Assembly (NCBI GenBank): GCA_003223245.1 | Contig: QHYI01000102.1 | Span: 1-64,000, forward strand | Length of the DNA stretch: 64,000 nt | Direction: 5' to 3' | Source: Acidobacteriota bacterium | GTDB lineage: Bacteria; Acidobacteriota; Terriglobia; Acidiferrales; UBA7541 | Shown: piece by piece, positions 16,281 through 24,791 of the stretch | Layout: each line of letters begins with the position of its first letter | Numbering within the stretch: position 1 is the stretch's first letter | Notes under the pieces: generated by a model | What the model was told of the DNA's origin: nothing | Databases searched by the model: none | Seen by the model: only the letters and a program-made list of their open reading frames with translations | Made by a program: the position numbers and the translations under genes

Positions 16281-18914
16281 CTACTCTTCCCGGAGCAATC
16301 GCGCGGGATGAACGCGCAAGGCGCGCTGCGCAGGAATCCACGTGGCCGCTAGACCTAACAGGGCCATGGTGATCACCGCTCCCGCAAGCACCAACGGGTC
16401 GCGCGGCGTGGCTTGATACACGATTTGCGCCAGCAATCGGCTGGCAATCACGCCAAGGAGCAAGCCGGCCGCGGAACCGGAAAGCAGCAGAAGGAGAGGA
16501 CGGCTCAGCGCCGAGCCCATGAGCTGCACCGGTTGCGCGCCCACGGCCGCACGGATGCCAAACTCTCTCATGCGCTTGGAGACGGCGTACATGGCCATAC
16601 CGAAAACTCCGGTAACCGCGAGCATGGCGGCGAGCAGTCCCATCACACCCAGAGTGGCGGTGGCAATGCGAGCAGGAAACTGAACGAACGCCAGCGCGTC
16701 CGGCCAGGAGTGAAATACAAACGGCAAGCTCGGATCGATTTGCCCGAGCGTGCGGCGAAGCTCGGGGAGGATTTCGGCGGGCGGCAACGGCGAACGGACC
16801 AGCAGGGAGGTGTCGCTATCGGGATTCTGTTCTAGGGGGAAGAACACGGCCGCCCAAGGAGCTTCTGTCAGCGAGTCGTACTTCCCGTTTTCAACCACGC
16901 CGACAATCTCATGAGAAATCTTGTCACCCATCATGAATTCCTGGCCTAACGCGGAAGCGCTTCCAAACATAGAACGGGCGAACGTCTCGTTGACAATCGC
17001 GACTTTCGGCGATTTGGCATCGTCGTGCCAGGTAAAGTCGCGCCCCTTCAGCAACTGGGTTCCCGCTGCGTGCAGATAACCGGGCGAGATGGAGAAATAT
17101 TTTGCGCCGACCGCCATGTTGGACGGGCGAAAATCGATCGTGCCCATGCGATAAATGTACGTGCTGCTTCCGCCGGTGCCCAGCGGAGTCTCATCGATGA
17201 TTCCGACCGAGGTAACACCGGGAATGCGGCCAACTTCTTCGAGCATGCGCTTGCGAACCGGCGTGACGGAAGCACCAGAGTGTCCGCCCATGTGCAAATC
17301 GGTATCGGCCAGGACCACGCCTTGCGGCTGAAATCCCAGCGGCGCGTGGAGCGAGCGCTGCATGCCACGCAAAGCCACAAAGGAAGCAGTCACCAACAAC
17401 GTGCAGAGCGTGATTTGCACGCCCAGGAGAAGATCACGAAGTGTGAAACGGCGGAAAGCAAGCGTGCCTGCTCCGCCAATCTTCATAACTTGCACGGAGT
17501 CGGTGGCCCAGATTTGCCGAATCGGAACCAGGCCCCACACCATGCCGCTGCAAATAGACAACAGCAGGGCTACGAAGTAGACCTTTGGGTCGGGGCTGAC
17601 GGTCACATGAACCGGATATTCCCGAAACGGTTGCCAACGCGTCAAAGCATTCAGCAAGGTCGTAGAAAAAAGTGTTCCCAAAGCGCCGCCGAGAACAGAG
17701 AGGAGTACCGCCTCAGAAAGCAGCTGCCGAAGGACATCCCATCGGCTAGAACCGATGGCCAGCCGGATCGCGAGTTCGCGGCTGCGATCCGCGGTGCGCG
17801 CTGCAAAGAGGGCGAGGTTCGTGCAGGCCGCAAGGAGCACAAGAAATGCGAGGAGCATGATGCCCGCCAAAAACGCTCTGGCCGGGTCACCAAACATGTC
17901 GCCCATCAATCCAGGTTTTACCAGCCGTGCGCTCAAGTAATCATCCTCCGGATACTGACGTGCGAGTTCGCGCGCAATTGCATTGAGATTATCGGTGGCT
18001 TGCTGTGGAGTGACGCCGGGCTTCAGCTTTCCCAGAATCCAGAGGTTATGCATGCCGCGAATCGAAAGAAAATTTGTGCCCTCGTCGTCGGGGCTGTCAA
18101 CGATGGGCATCCAAAAATCCGGCCATAGGAACAAGTCAGTTCCGTGAAACGTGACCGGCGCCACTCCGATTACCGTAAAGGGATGCTTGTTTATGTCGAC
18201 CGTCGTCCCGACGATTTTGGGGTCGGAATCGAAATGTCGGCGCCAAAAGTCATGGCTCAAGACAAGGTAGGGAGCGGAGTTCGGCCCATGCTCGTCACTC
18301 GCATGAAAGAACCGGCCTTGCGCAGGCTGCACCCCCAGCATGTCAAAGTAATTTCCTGAGACTCTGTAGTACCAGCATAAGTAAGCGGCGTCTCTCGTGG
18401 TGAACCCCGCGCTTTGGAAACGATAGGCGGCCATATCGGTGAAGGTGGAGTTTTTGCTCCGAAAATCCACGTAGTCGGGGTAGGACTGATTGTCATCTCC
18501 CGGGGATTTGTGCACGACGTTGTAAAGCCCCGTGGGTTGTGGCACATCGAGGGGCCGTAGAACCAAGGCATTCAGAACACTGAACACCACCACGTTGGCG
18601 CCGATTCCCAGAATCAGCGTCACCAGAGCGGTCGCGGTGAATGCCGGGGAGCGACGCAACTGGCGCGCGGCGTAGCGCAGGTCGCGCCCAAACGCATCGA
18701 AAGCCGTCGCCGCGTCCATCGCCGTCATTCGTTCTCGCATCACGGTTCGATTCCCGAAACGAATCAGCGCATCGCGGCGAGCTTCTTCCGGTGACATTCG
18801 CGCGGCGATGTTGTCGGCCATGCGCATTTCGACGTGCGCTTGGATTTCCGCATCGATTTCCTGGTGTAATTTCGAGCGGGAGCAGGTGTTCACGATGCGG
18901 CGAAAGATGTGCAT
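16281..18914 (-). CDS. ADOP-type ABC permease (MacB_PCD plus two FtsX domains)
   Basis: An 877-residue protein. The N-terminal 90 residues hold a soluble helical region (KLHQEIDAEIQAHVEMRMADNIAARGMSPEEAR-like) typical of the acidobacterial ADOP permeases. A transmembrane helix, a MacB periplasmic core (about 115-380), a first FtsX domain (LLAFLVLLAACTNLALFAARTADRSRELAIRLAIG), a second periplasmic core and a second FtsX domain (FGIRAAVGAQPVQLM) follow. No ATPase is adjacent. The ATG at 18914 gives the usual length. The PadR gene ends 8 bases upstream and probably controls it. The substrate is unknown. Confidence 0.88.
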   Translation of the reverse strand: MHIFRRIVNTCSRSKLHQEIDAEIQAHVEMRMADNIAARMSPEEARRDALIRFGNRTVMRERMTAMDAATAFDAFGRDLRYAARQLRRSPAFTATALVTLILGIGANVVVFSVLNALVLRPLDVPQPTGLYNVVHKSPGDDNQSYPDYVDFRSKNSTFTDMAAYRFQSAGFTTRDAAYLCWYYRVSGNYFDMLGVQPAQGRFFHASDEHGPNSAPYLVLSHDFWRRHFDSDPKIVGTTVDINKHPFTVIGVAPVTFHGTDLFLWPDFWMPIVDSPDDEGTNFLSIRGMHNLWILGKLKPGVTPQQATDNLNAIARELARQYPEDDYLSARLVKPGLMGDMFGDPARAFLAGIMLLAFLVLLAACTNLALFAARTADRSRELAIRLAIGSSRWDVLRQLLSEAVLLSVLGGALGTLFSTTLLNALTRWQPFREYPVHVTVSPDPKVYFVALLLSICSGMVWGLVPIRQIWATDSVQVMKIGGAGTLAFRRFTLRDLLLGVQITLCTLLVTASFVALRGMQRSLHAPLGFQPQGVVLADTDLHMGGHSGASVTPVRKRMLEEVGRIPGVTSVGIIDETPLGTGGSSTYIYRMGTIDFRPSNMAVGAKYFSISPGYLHAAGTQLLKGRDFTWHDDAKSPKVAIVNETFARSMFGSASALGQEFMMGDKISHEIVGVVENGKYDSLTEAPWAAVFFPLEQNPDSDTSLLVRSPLPPAEILPELRRTLGQIDPSLPFVFHSWPDALAFVQFPARIATATLGVMGLLAAMLAVTGVFGMAMYAVSKRMREFGIRAAVGAQPVQLMGSALSRPLLLLLSGSAAGLLLGVIASRLLAQIVYQATPRDPLVLAGAVITMALLGLAATWIPAQRALRVHPARLLREE

Positions 18915-18922
18915 GGCATGCC

Positions 18923-19249
18923 TCACGCGTACCGCAGGATGGCGCGGACGCCTTTGACGAGATGTTCGAAACTCTTCTCCGCATTCTGCAGTTCTTTTTG
19001 CCCGGCGGGAGTCAGCCGGTAATATTTGGCTTTGCGATTCGTGTCCGTCACTTTCCACTCGGAGCGGATCCATCCGCTCATTTCCATGCGGTGGAGGGCG
19101 GGATACAGCGAACCCTCTTCGACCGACAGCAGTTCGTCGGAGGCTCTTTGGATGTGCAGCACAATTCCGTAGCCGTGCAGTTCGCCCAGTTGCGAGAGGG
19201 TTTTCAAAACGAGGAGGTCGAGAGTTCCCTGAAGGTCATTTCTTGCCAT
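18923..19249 (-). CDS. PadR family transcriptional regulator
   Basis: A 108-residue winged-helix protein: LQGTLDLLVLKTLSQLGELHGYGIVLHI, then EEGSLYPALHRMEMSGWIRSEW and RKAKYYRLTPAGQKEL. This is the PadR signature, with the SLYPALHRLE recognition helix. ATG 19249 is used; a GTG three codons upstream is an alternative. It is translated into the ADOP permease gene with an 8-base gap, the typical acidobacterial PadR-ADOP pair, and presumably represses that operon until a ligand binds. Confidence 0.9.
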   Translation of the reverse strand: MARNDLQGTLDLLVLKTLSQLGELHGYGIVLHIQRASDELLSVEEGSLYPALHRMEMSGWIRSEWKVTDTNRKAKYYRLTPAGQKELQNAEKSFEHLVKGVRAILRYA

Positions 19250-19312
19250 GCGGCGCACCCCTAGGCAACTTAGTACGGGCGAAGCTTAAGCCTAGAAGCG
19301 GAGGTATGTCAA

Positions 19313-19363
19313 GAGGGGAGGTTCAACACGAGGGGAGGTTCAACAGGAGGGGAGGGGCAATAT
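19313..19363. repeat. 17-bp tandem repeat, about 2.6 copies
   Basis: The unit GAGGGGAGGTTCAACAC occurs at 19313-19329 and, with one change at the end, at 19330-19346. A third, partly diverged copy (GAGGGGAGG then GGCAATAT) is at 19347-19363. It lies just upstream of the PadR start and is purine-rich on the plus strand. Confidence 0.8.
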
Positions 19364-19486
19364 CGGCATTTGCTTTCTGGGGAGTTCCCTAAGAATTGCT
19401 TACCACAGAAGGCGCAAGTTGATCGACGCTCAATGATCCACACGGTTTCAGTGCTCGGAATTTTGTTAGCGACCCGGAAAAAGCAA

Positions 19487-19517
19487 AGGCGAGGAGCGTA
19501 TTCCGTGCTCCTCGCCT
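19487..19517 (-). terminator. Rho-independent terminator of the 19572-20120 gene
   Basis: A perfect 11-bp stem AGGCGAGGAGC / GCTCCTCGCCT with a 9-base loop lies 55 bases after the stop of the minus-strand gene. On that strand the stem is followed by a T-rich tract (TTGCTTTTTCC). Stem, loop and tract all fit an intrinsic terminator. Confidence 0.85.
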
Positions 19518-19571
19518 CGGATAGAGAGTAAGAACGACAGTTAATGCGAAAAATCGATTTAGAAATCGATG

Positions 19572-20120
19572 CTAGGAACCGAGGCTGCTGAGGTCATCTT
19601 TGGCCTGCTGCTCGGAGTTTTTGGTGGCGCCTTTGGCATCGGCCTCAGGATTCATGGCGTGAATCGCTTTGTTCAAAGGCAGCGCTTTTTCGCTGTCAGC
19701 CACTTTGCATGAGGAAACATCGGCGTTGGTATGCACGCCGGTCATGGCGGCGCTCAAGCAGGTGAAGTTCAGTCCAAGATTGTGGCTGGCGTGAAGAGCG
19801 GCAAGGCATTCATTGAGAGCAGTAAATGCTGAGCAAGCCTCTTTCGCGTTGGAGCCGGCTGGCAGCAGTCCCTGCGCCTGCAACCTGGGCGTGAGTTTCT
19901 TCTCAATGTCAGCGCGGCTCGTGCTGGAATCTTCAGACTTCTTGTCTTTCTTGACCCACTTGATAGGATTCAGCGAATGCGGAGTGTGCACAGACTCCTT
20001 TGCCGCTTCCGATGCGCCCACTCCGGCAGGCCCCTGCGCTGCCACGCGCTGCGCGCCAAGAATAAGGAAAGCCGACAAGCTTACAGCTAAAAGACAGGTA
20101 TTGGAGAAATTTGCTTTCAT
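19572..20120 (-). CDS. Secreted hypothetical protein, Cys-containing, 182 aa
   Basis: Start ATG 20120 with GAGGTAAAC upstream. The signal peptide runs to about residue 27 (LLAVSLSAFLILGAQRVAAQ). The mature protein contains PHSLNPIKWVKKDKKSEDSS, a helical middle (EACSAFTALNECLAALHASHNLGLNF) and a C-terminal helix. Four mature-region Cys residues (ACS, ECL, TCL, SCK) could form two disulfides. I do not recognise a family. It is monocistronic and ends with a strong terminator. A longer in-frame extension upstream of 20120 lacks a ribosome site and would bury the signal peptide. Confidence 0.7.
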   Translation of the reverse strand: MKANFSNTCLLAVSLSAFLILGAQRVAAQGPAGVGASEAAKESVHTPHSLNPIKWVKKDKKSEDSSTSRADIEKKLTPRLQAQGLLPAGSNAKEACSAFTALNECLAALHASHNLGLNFTCLSAAMTGVHTNADVSSCKVADSEKALPLNKAIHAMNPEADAKGATKNSEQQAKDDLSSLGS

Positions 20121-20431
20121 GTTTACCTCGTCGAGGATTTTTGAATGCGGAGAGGGCCGCCGCATCCGGCCTCGCTTCCAGTAAGCCACAGGCCGTTCCG
20201 CGGGCCTCGACTTGGGTGGGAAGTACTCCCCGAATCGGTCACATTGTCCCTCCGTACAGGGGAGTGTGGCAAGGACCGTCAATTCAGGGCCACGAGCATC
20301 CCCAAATACCTTAAGACGGTATGAATCTTTTTTTGCAGAGAGGCTGTCAGATAATTTGGGTCCGGAGAATTTCGAGCGATTGTATTTACGGACGCTTCCA
20401 GGCAAAGGGAAGGAGTAAGCGAAGGGGCAGA
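20121..20431. other. 311-base intergenic region
   Basis: This region lies upstream of the secreted-protein gene and downstream of the zinc-ribbon gene, both on the minus strand. A small ATACC...GGTAT inverted repeat followed by a T-run is present near 20302-20333 on the plus strand. No gene or repeat family was identified. Confidence 0.3.
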
Positions 20432-20779
20432 TCAGGATTTAGCCTTCAGAATCAGGCCGTAAAGAGTCAGGCCGAGGCTGCCCAGGAACAGCAGAGGCGC
20501 CAGGTAATTCACTACAGCGGGCTGAATCGTGATGGGAATTTCCAGCGGTTTGGCATATCCTGCGGCGAAGTAATAGATGACCCCGGCGAGCAGCATGTAC
20601 AGGAGCCCGCGGCGGATTTGCCCACCCCCAGCGCCGCTCGAAGTGCGAGACAACCGCAGCTGAGGCACCTGAGGCACCATCTCGCGGCAGAAGGGACACT
20701 GGTTCAGGTGTCCGGCAATCATCTTTCCGCAGAAAGCACACTGCCGCATCTGCATTGCATGATGTCCGATAGCGCTCAT
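20432..20779 (-). CDS. Small zinc-ribbon membrane protein
   Basis: A 115-residue protein with an N-terminal zinc ribbon CAFCGK...CPFCRE (CxxC-x10-CxxC, residues ~14-31) and two transmembrane helices, about residues 58-73 (LLYMLLAGVIYYFAAG) and 90-110 (YLAPLLFLGSLGLTLYGLIL). This layout is seen in many small bacterial membrane proteins of unknown role. It starts at ATG 20779 with a GGGG-rich upstream region, and no operon partner is evident. Confidence 0.7.
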   Translation of the reverse strand: MSAIGHHAMQMRQCAFCGKMIAGHLNQCPFCREMVPQVPQLRLSRTSSGAGGGQIRRGLLYMLLAGVIYYFAAGYAKPLEIPITIQPAVVNYLAPLLFLGSLGLTLYGLILKAKS

Positions 20780-21126
20780 GAATACCCCGGGGAAGGTCCC
20801 TCTTTCAGGCTAAAAGGGCGCTCCAGCGAGGTCAAGCCGGTGTGATGTACATGGCAACAGGTTGAGACCTGACGGCCGTAGCGCCTTGAAAATGCCTAAC
20901 CATTCCCTGTCGGCCTGAGGTTCGAGCCTGCGAGGAATTTGCAGGCAAAGAGGTTGGCTTGAAGGACTTGCATGAAAAGTGCGAATCCCGTTGCCTGTTT
21001 GCTAACAGAGGCTGTTTCGTTCAGGACCCGAGGCCAGTCTACCTGTGCTAAAAAATGCGAAAGAGAATCGGCCACGTCCTTTCTTCTCTGAGGAAGAGAT
21101 TCGCCCACGGGCAGGAGAAAACCACA
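20780..21126. other. 347-base intergenic region
   Basis: This is a divergent region between the zinc-ribbon gene (minus) and the 21127 gene (plus). No domain-bearing frame, hairpin of note or repeat was seen. A 72-base in-frame extension of the next gene (from 21055) is possible but lacks a signal-peptide-like start. Confidence 0.3.
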
Positions 21127-21552
21127 ATGAGACATTCCTGGCAAAAGCCAATGCGAACCCGTCTTTTCCTGGCATTTGCGCTGCTGATCGGCACCCGTGG
21201 TAGTGCGGCTTCCGCCCAAGAGAGGAAAGTCGCGCAAGTCAAGGGCGTGGACAACAGTAAAATGGGGCCGTACCGGGCGCTGGCGCAGCATATTTACTCG
21301 GATTTCCAAAAGGGGGACGTTGCCGCAGCCGCCGAAATGGGTCGGGTGCTAGAACGTTTGTGGGACAAAGCGGAAGACTATGGAGGGGACACCGCGCTTT
21401 CGAAGACCAATCACAAACTTTTCGAGGAAATTGACAAAGCGATGGACGAGTTCCTGACACCCCTCTGGGAAGCCAAGGGAAAACCGCCGGATGCCGCGAA
21501 AGTCAAGGCGGCTTACAACCATTATCCGGAAACGCTGAAGCTGGCAGCTTAG
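21127..21552 (+). CDS. Secreted hypothetical protein, 141 aa
   Basis: ATG 21127 follows GCAGGAGAAAA and gives a basic n-region and a signal peptide (LFLAFALLIGTRGSAASAQ). The mature part is helical (YRALAQHIYSDFQKGDVAAAAEMGRVLERLWDKAEDYGGD and FEEIDKAMDEFLTPLW), suggesting a small periplasmic helical bundle. No Cys or catalytic motif is visible. An ATG at 21151 is an alternative start. Family not recognised. Confidence 0.65.
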   Translation: MRHSWQKPMRTRLFLAFALLIGTRGSAASAQERKVAQVKGVDNSKMGPYRALAQHIYSDFQKGDVAAAAEMGRVLERLWDKAEDYGGDTALSKTNHKLFEEIDKAMDEFLTPLWEAKGKPPDAAKVKAAYNHYPETLKLAA

Positions 21553-21718
21553 AGGAACAGGCAGTTTTCACCTCTCGGTTGTAAGTTCTAACCATTTTAT
21601 AAAGATGCAAGACGAGAGTTTTTTGAAGCCTCTGCTCTTTGCTTTCGTGAGATTGAAATTTCAGGTAGCCCAGACGAAGACAAACCAGGCCGCCGCACGG
21701 CTGGGAAACGGCGAAACC

Positions 21719-22894
21719 TTACAGTTCGCGAAGGGCGGTGGCCACAGGAAGCCGCGCGGCACGAACAGCTGGGAAGAAGCCGCCGAGTACTCCCATCACC
21801 AAAGCAAAAATAACTCCCTCCACGAGGAGGCTAGCAGTGATCTTGAAAGCGAAAGCGAGATTGGAAAAGGTCTGAAAATTGATGGTGCTGGTGGTCACAC
21901 CGTTCAAGCGAAGAACGGCAAGGCAGCCCAGCAGGCCACCGGCGAAGGAAATCAGGAGCGCTTCGACGAGAAATGAGAAAACAACCGAAGGGCCGCCAAA
22001 ACCGAGAGCGCGCATGGTGGCAATTTCCTTTCCACGATCCGCGACCGCGGAATACATAGTGTTGAGCGCGCCGAAAACGGCTCCGATGGCCATAATGAAG
22101 GCGACGAAACCGCCGAGCGTAGTAATCAGAGTCGTCATGTTGGTGGACTGCTTGGCGTAATAATCAATTTCTCGCATCACATCCACGTTCAGACGCGGGT
22201 CGGTGGTAAGCGCGTCCTTCAACTGCTTTAAGGCATCGGGCGAAGCCAAGTGGGCGGTAACGGATTGGAAGAACGTATCGGGCCGGTTGTAGGCGCCAGT
22301 CAGCAGATGCGGGTCCGCCCAAACCTCGGAGTCGAAGGAGCTGCCGCCGGCGTCAAAAACCCCGACAACTTTCCAGTTCATGGTGCCGAGGCTAATGGTG
22401 TTGCCCAGCGTCAAGCCGGAGTACGTGGTATTTGCGTTCTTGCCCACTACGACTTCAGCAAGGCCGGGCGTGAACATGCGTCCCTGGACGATCTTGACTT
22501 GCTTACGGATCTCCAGGACGTTCGGCGAGACGCCGCGGACTTCAACGTTTGCGTCCGTGCCTGTAGAGCGCAGCGGGATGGGCGCCATAAGGACGGCTTC
22601 CGCAGTCACCAACGGACCGTTGGGCCCGCGCGCAATGCCGGGAGCATCTTGAATGATCTTGACGGAATCGAGCCCGACGCCACTGGTCATTTCGGAAGTC
22701 GCGCCCGCGCGGAGGATCAGCGCATTGTCGGGTGAACCGGAGGCAACGAGCGTAGCCCTAAAACCGTGGGCTAAGGAAAGCATGGCGACAAACACTCCCA
22801 CCGTGCCGGCAATCCCGACGACCGCAACGATGGCCGAAGTCCAGCGCGCTTTGACGCTGCGGAGGTTGTAGATAATCGGAATGGCCATGGTCAC
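21719..22894 (-). CDS. FtsX/MacB-type ABC permease (second permease)
   Basis: A 391-residue protein with an N-terminal helix (AIVAVVGIAGTVGVFVAMLSLAHG), a periplasmic MacB core (about 50-255) and three C-terminal helices with the FtsX motif EIATMRALGFGGPSVVFSFLVEALLIS. Its start overlaps the stop of the upstream permease by 4 bases, so the two are coupled and probably form a heterodimer. It is the last gene of a membrane fusion/ATPase/permease operon. Such systems export lipids, antimicrobials or peptides. Confidence 0.88.
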   Translation of the reverse strand: MTMAIPIIYNLRSVKARWTSAIVAVVGIAGTVGVFVAMLSLAHGFRATLVASGSPDNALILRAGATSEMTSGVGLDSVKIIQDAPGIARGPNGPLVTAEAVLMAPIPLRSTGTDANVEVRGVSPNVLEIRKQVKIVQGRMFTPGLAEVVVGKNANTTYSGLTLGNTISLGTMNWKVVGVFDAGGSSFDSEVWADPHLLTGAYNRPDTFFQSVTAHLASPDALKQLKDALTTDPRLNVDVMREIDYYAKQSTNMTTLITTLGGFVAFIMAIGAVFGALNTMYSAVADRGKEIATMRALGFGGPSVVFSFLVEALLISFAGGLLGCLAVLRLNGVTTSTINFQTFSNLAFAFKITASLLVEGVIFALVMGVLGGFFPAVRAARLPVATALREL

Positions 22895-24039
22895 ACCCTC
22901 CGGAGCGCATTCACCACGCGCATGCGCATGGCGCCAATTCCGGGAAGCAGGCCACTGGCAGCACCGACAAATAGCGCGAAGACGAGGCCCAAGGCCAGCA
23001 CGGGCTTGGACAAAAAGAGCGGAGGCAGCAAGCCGACTATTTTAGAGCTAACCCAAGGAATCGAGGCAATGGCCAGGAGCAGACCCAGGGCACCGCCGAA
23101 GAAAGCAATGGCCAGCGACTCGGAGAGAACCAGGAAAAGAACAGAGTGATCGGTGAAACCGATAGCCTTTAAGACACCCAGTTCGCTGATGCGTTCGCGG
23201 ACCGAAATCGCCATCGTGTTGCCAGTGACAAGCAGCAAAGTGAAAAAGACTACGCCCCCGATGGTCAAGATCAAAAATTCGATGTTTCCAAACTGCTTGG
23301 CAAAGCCCGCGGCAAAGGCGGACTCGGTTTCCGTCTTGGTTTCGTGGGACGAGTTGGCAAATTTCTCGTCAATGGCCTTGGCGACGCGAACGGCGTCATC
23401 GGGGCTATCGAGCTTGAGGATGTACCATCCGGCAGTGCTCTTAATCACGCTAGGAACGTTCTCGTCAAAGTATTTCCATTGCAGCCAGAATTGACCCATG
23501 TCACCGTCGGGCTTGTCGGTATGATAGATGCCATCCAAGTTGAATTCCCAGGTTGCGCCGCCGTAGAGAGTGGTCTTCAAAGGGATGCGCTCGCCGACTT
23601 TCCAGTGAAAACGCTCGGCAAGGCGAGCTCCCGCGATAGCGCCCTGGCGATCTTTCACGAAGTTGTTCCACTGCTCGTCGGGAACTTTGAATTCCGGATA
23701 CACCTTGCGGTGGTTTTCTACGTCGATCACGAATTGAGGAAAGAAGTTCTTCTCGTCCTGATAAACGCCGCCGAACCAGTGATCGTGCGTGACCGCTTTC
23801 ACCCCGGGAATTGCGGCGATTTTATCGGCGTATGAGATGGGCATCAGGTTCATTAAGCCAACGCGATCAACTACGATCAGGCGGTCGGCACCGGCAATAT
23901 CGATGCCCCGGTTGAAGGCGCTCTTCACCACCGCCAGAAACGTAAACAGAACCAATGCAATGGCGAAGGAACCGACCGTCAGGATGAGGCGAATCTTTTT
24001 GCGAAACAGGTTGGCAAAGATGAGTCGGCGGAACCTCAT
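22891..24039 (-). CDS. FtsX/MacB-type ABC permease (first permease)
   Basis: A 382-residue paralogue of the next gene. It has an N-terminal helix (LTVGSFAIALVLFTFLAVVKSAF), a periplasmic core (about 50-255) and C-terminal helices with RISELGVLKAIGFTDHSVLFLVLSESL. The start overlaps the ATPase stop by 4 bases. A single ATPase with two different permeases and one adaptor resembles DevBCA or Lol-type machines more than homodimeric MacB. Confidence 0.88.
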   Translation of the reverse strand: MRFRRLIFANLFRKKIRLILTVGSFAIALVLFTFLAVVKSAFNRGIDIAGADRLIVVDRVGLMNLMPISYADKIAAIPGVKAVTHDHWFGGVYQDEKNFFPQFVIDVENHRKVYPEFKVPDEQWNNFVKDRQGAIAGARLAERFHWKVGERIPLKTTLYGGATWEFNLDGIYHTDKPDGDMGQFWLQWKYFDENVPSVIKSTAGWYILKLDSPDDAVRVAKAIDEKFANSSHETKTETESAFAAGFAKQFGNIEFLILTIGGVVFFTLLLVTGNTMAISVRERISELGVLKAIGFTDHSVLFLVLSESLAIAFFGGALGLLLAIASIPWVSSKIVGLLPPLFLSKPVLALGLVFALFVGAASGLLPGIGAMRMRVVNALRRV

Positions 24040-24782
24040 GCCGCACCCCCGGCAAGAACGCTTTGGCGAGAAGAAGCTTTACCCTCGACGAGCACGCCTT
24101 TCTCGAGATGGAGCGTGGTGTGGGCGCGCGCGGCCACGACCGGGTCGTGGGTGACCATCAAAACCGTTTTGCCATACTTAGCCACGAGTTCCTCGATGAG
24201 GGCCATGATTTCGTCGGCGCTTTTGCGGTCGAGGTCGCCGGTGGGCTCATCGCAGAGCAGGAAGGTCGGGTCGGAAACAATGGCGCGGGCGATGGTTACG
24301 CGCTGCTCCTGACCGCCGGAAAGTTGCCGCGGGTAGTGATGCATGCGGTCGGCAAGACCGACGACAGCAAGCGCAGTTTCGACGTGCTTGCGGCGCTCAG
24401 AGCCGGAGAGTTTGGTTAGAAGCAGAGGAAGCTCGACGTTCTGGTAAGCGGTGAGAACGGGAATCAGGTTGTACATCTGAAAGATGAAGCCGACGTGGCG
24501 GGCGCGCCATTGCGTGAGCTTGCTGCCGGACATGTGCGTGATTTCGTCGCCCGCCACGGTGATGCTCCCGGCGGAGGGTACGTCGAGGCCGCCGAGAAGA
24601 TTGAGCAGCGTGGTTTTGCCGGAACCGCTGGGCCCCATGAAAGCGACAAAGTCGCCCTTGTCGACATCCAGGTTAAGCCCCTGTAGGACCTGGATTTTTT
24701 CCCCGCCGCGGCTGTAAGTCTTGTTTAGACCCCGGACGCGGATGAGGCTCTGCGAACCACCGTTTCCATCAACTCGGACCAT
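24036..24782 (-). CDS. ABC transporter ATPase (MacB/LolD-like)
   Basis: A 248-residue nucleotide-binding subunit with Walker A GPSGSGKTTL (about residues 51-60), the Q-loop at FQMYNLIPVLTAYQNVELPLL, the signature LSGGQEQRVTIARAIV, Walker B LLCDEPTGDLD and the switch His in VTHDPVVAARA. It belongs to the LolD/MacB subfamily that drives FtsX-type permeases. It starts 9 bases after the membrane fusion protein and overlaps the permease gene, so all four genes form one operon. Confidence 0.92.
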   Translation of the reverse strand: MVRVDGNGGSQSLIRVRGLNKTYSRGGEKIQVLQGLNLDVDKGDFVAFMGPSGSGKTTLLNLLGGLDVPSAGSITVAGDEITHMSGSKLTQWRARHVGFIFQMYNLIPVLTAYQNVELPLLLTKLSGSERRKHVETALAVVGLADRMHHYPRQLSGGQEQRVTIARAIVSDPTFLLCDEPTGDLDRKSADEIMALIEELVAKYGKTVLMVTHDPVVAARAHTTLHLEKGVLVEGKASSRQSVLAGGAA

Positions 24783-24791
24783 GCTTTTCTC

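Noticed and set aside
17025-18128. 367-codon plus-strand frame opposite the ADOP permease
   Set aside because: Antisense shadow, rich in Arg and Gln, with no domain.
20916-20945. tRNA-like GGTTCGAGCC segment
   Set aside because: The T-stem does not pair and no acceptor or anticodon arm is present.
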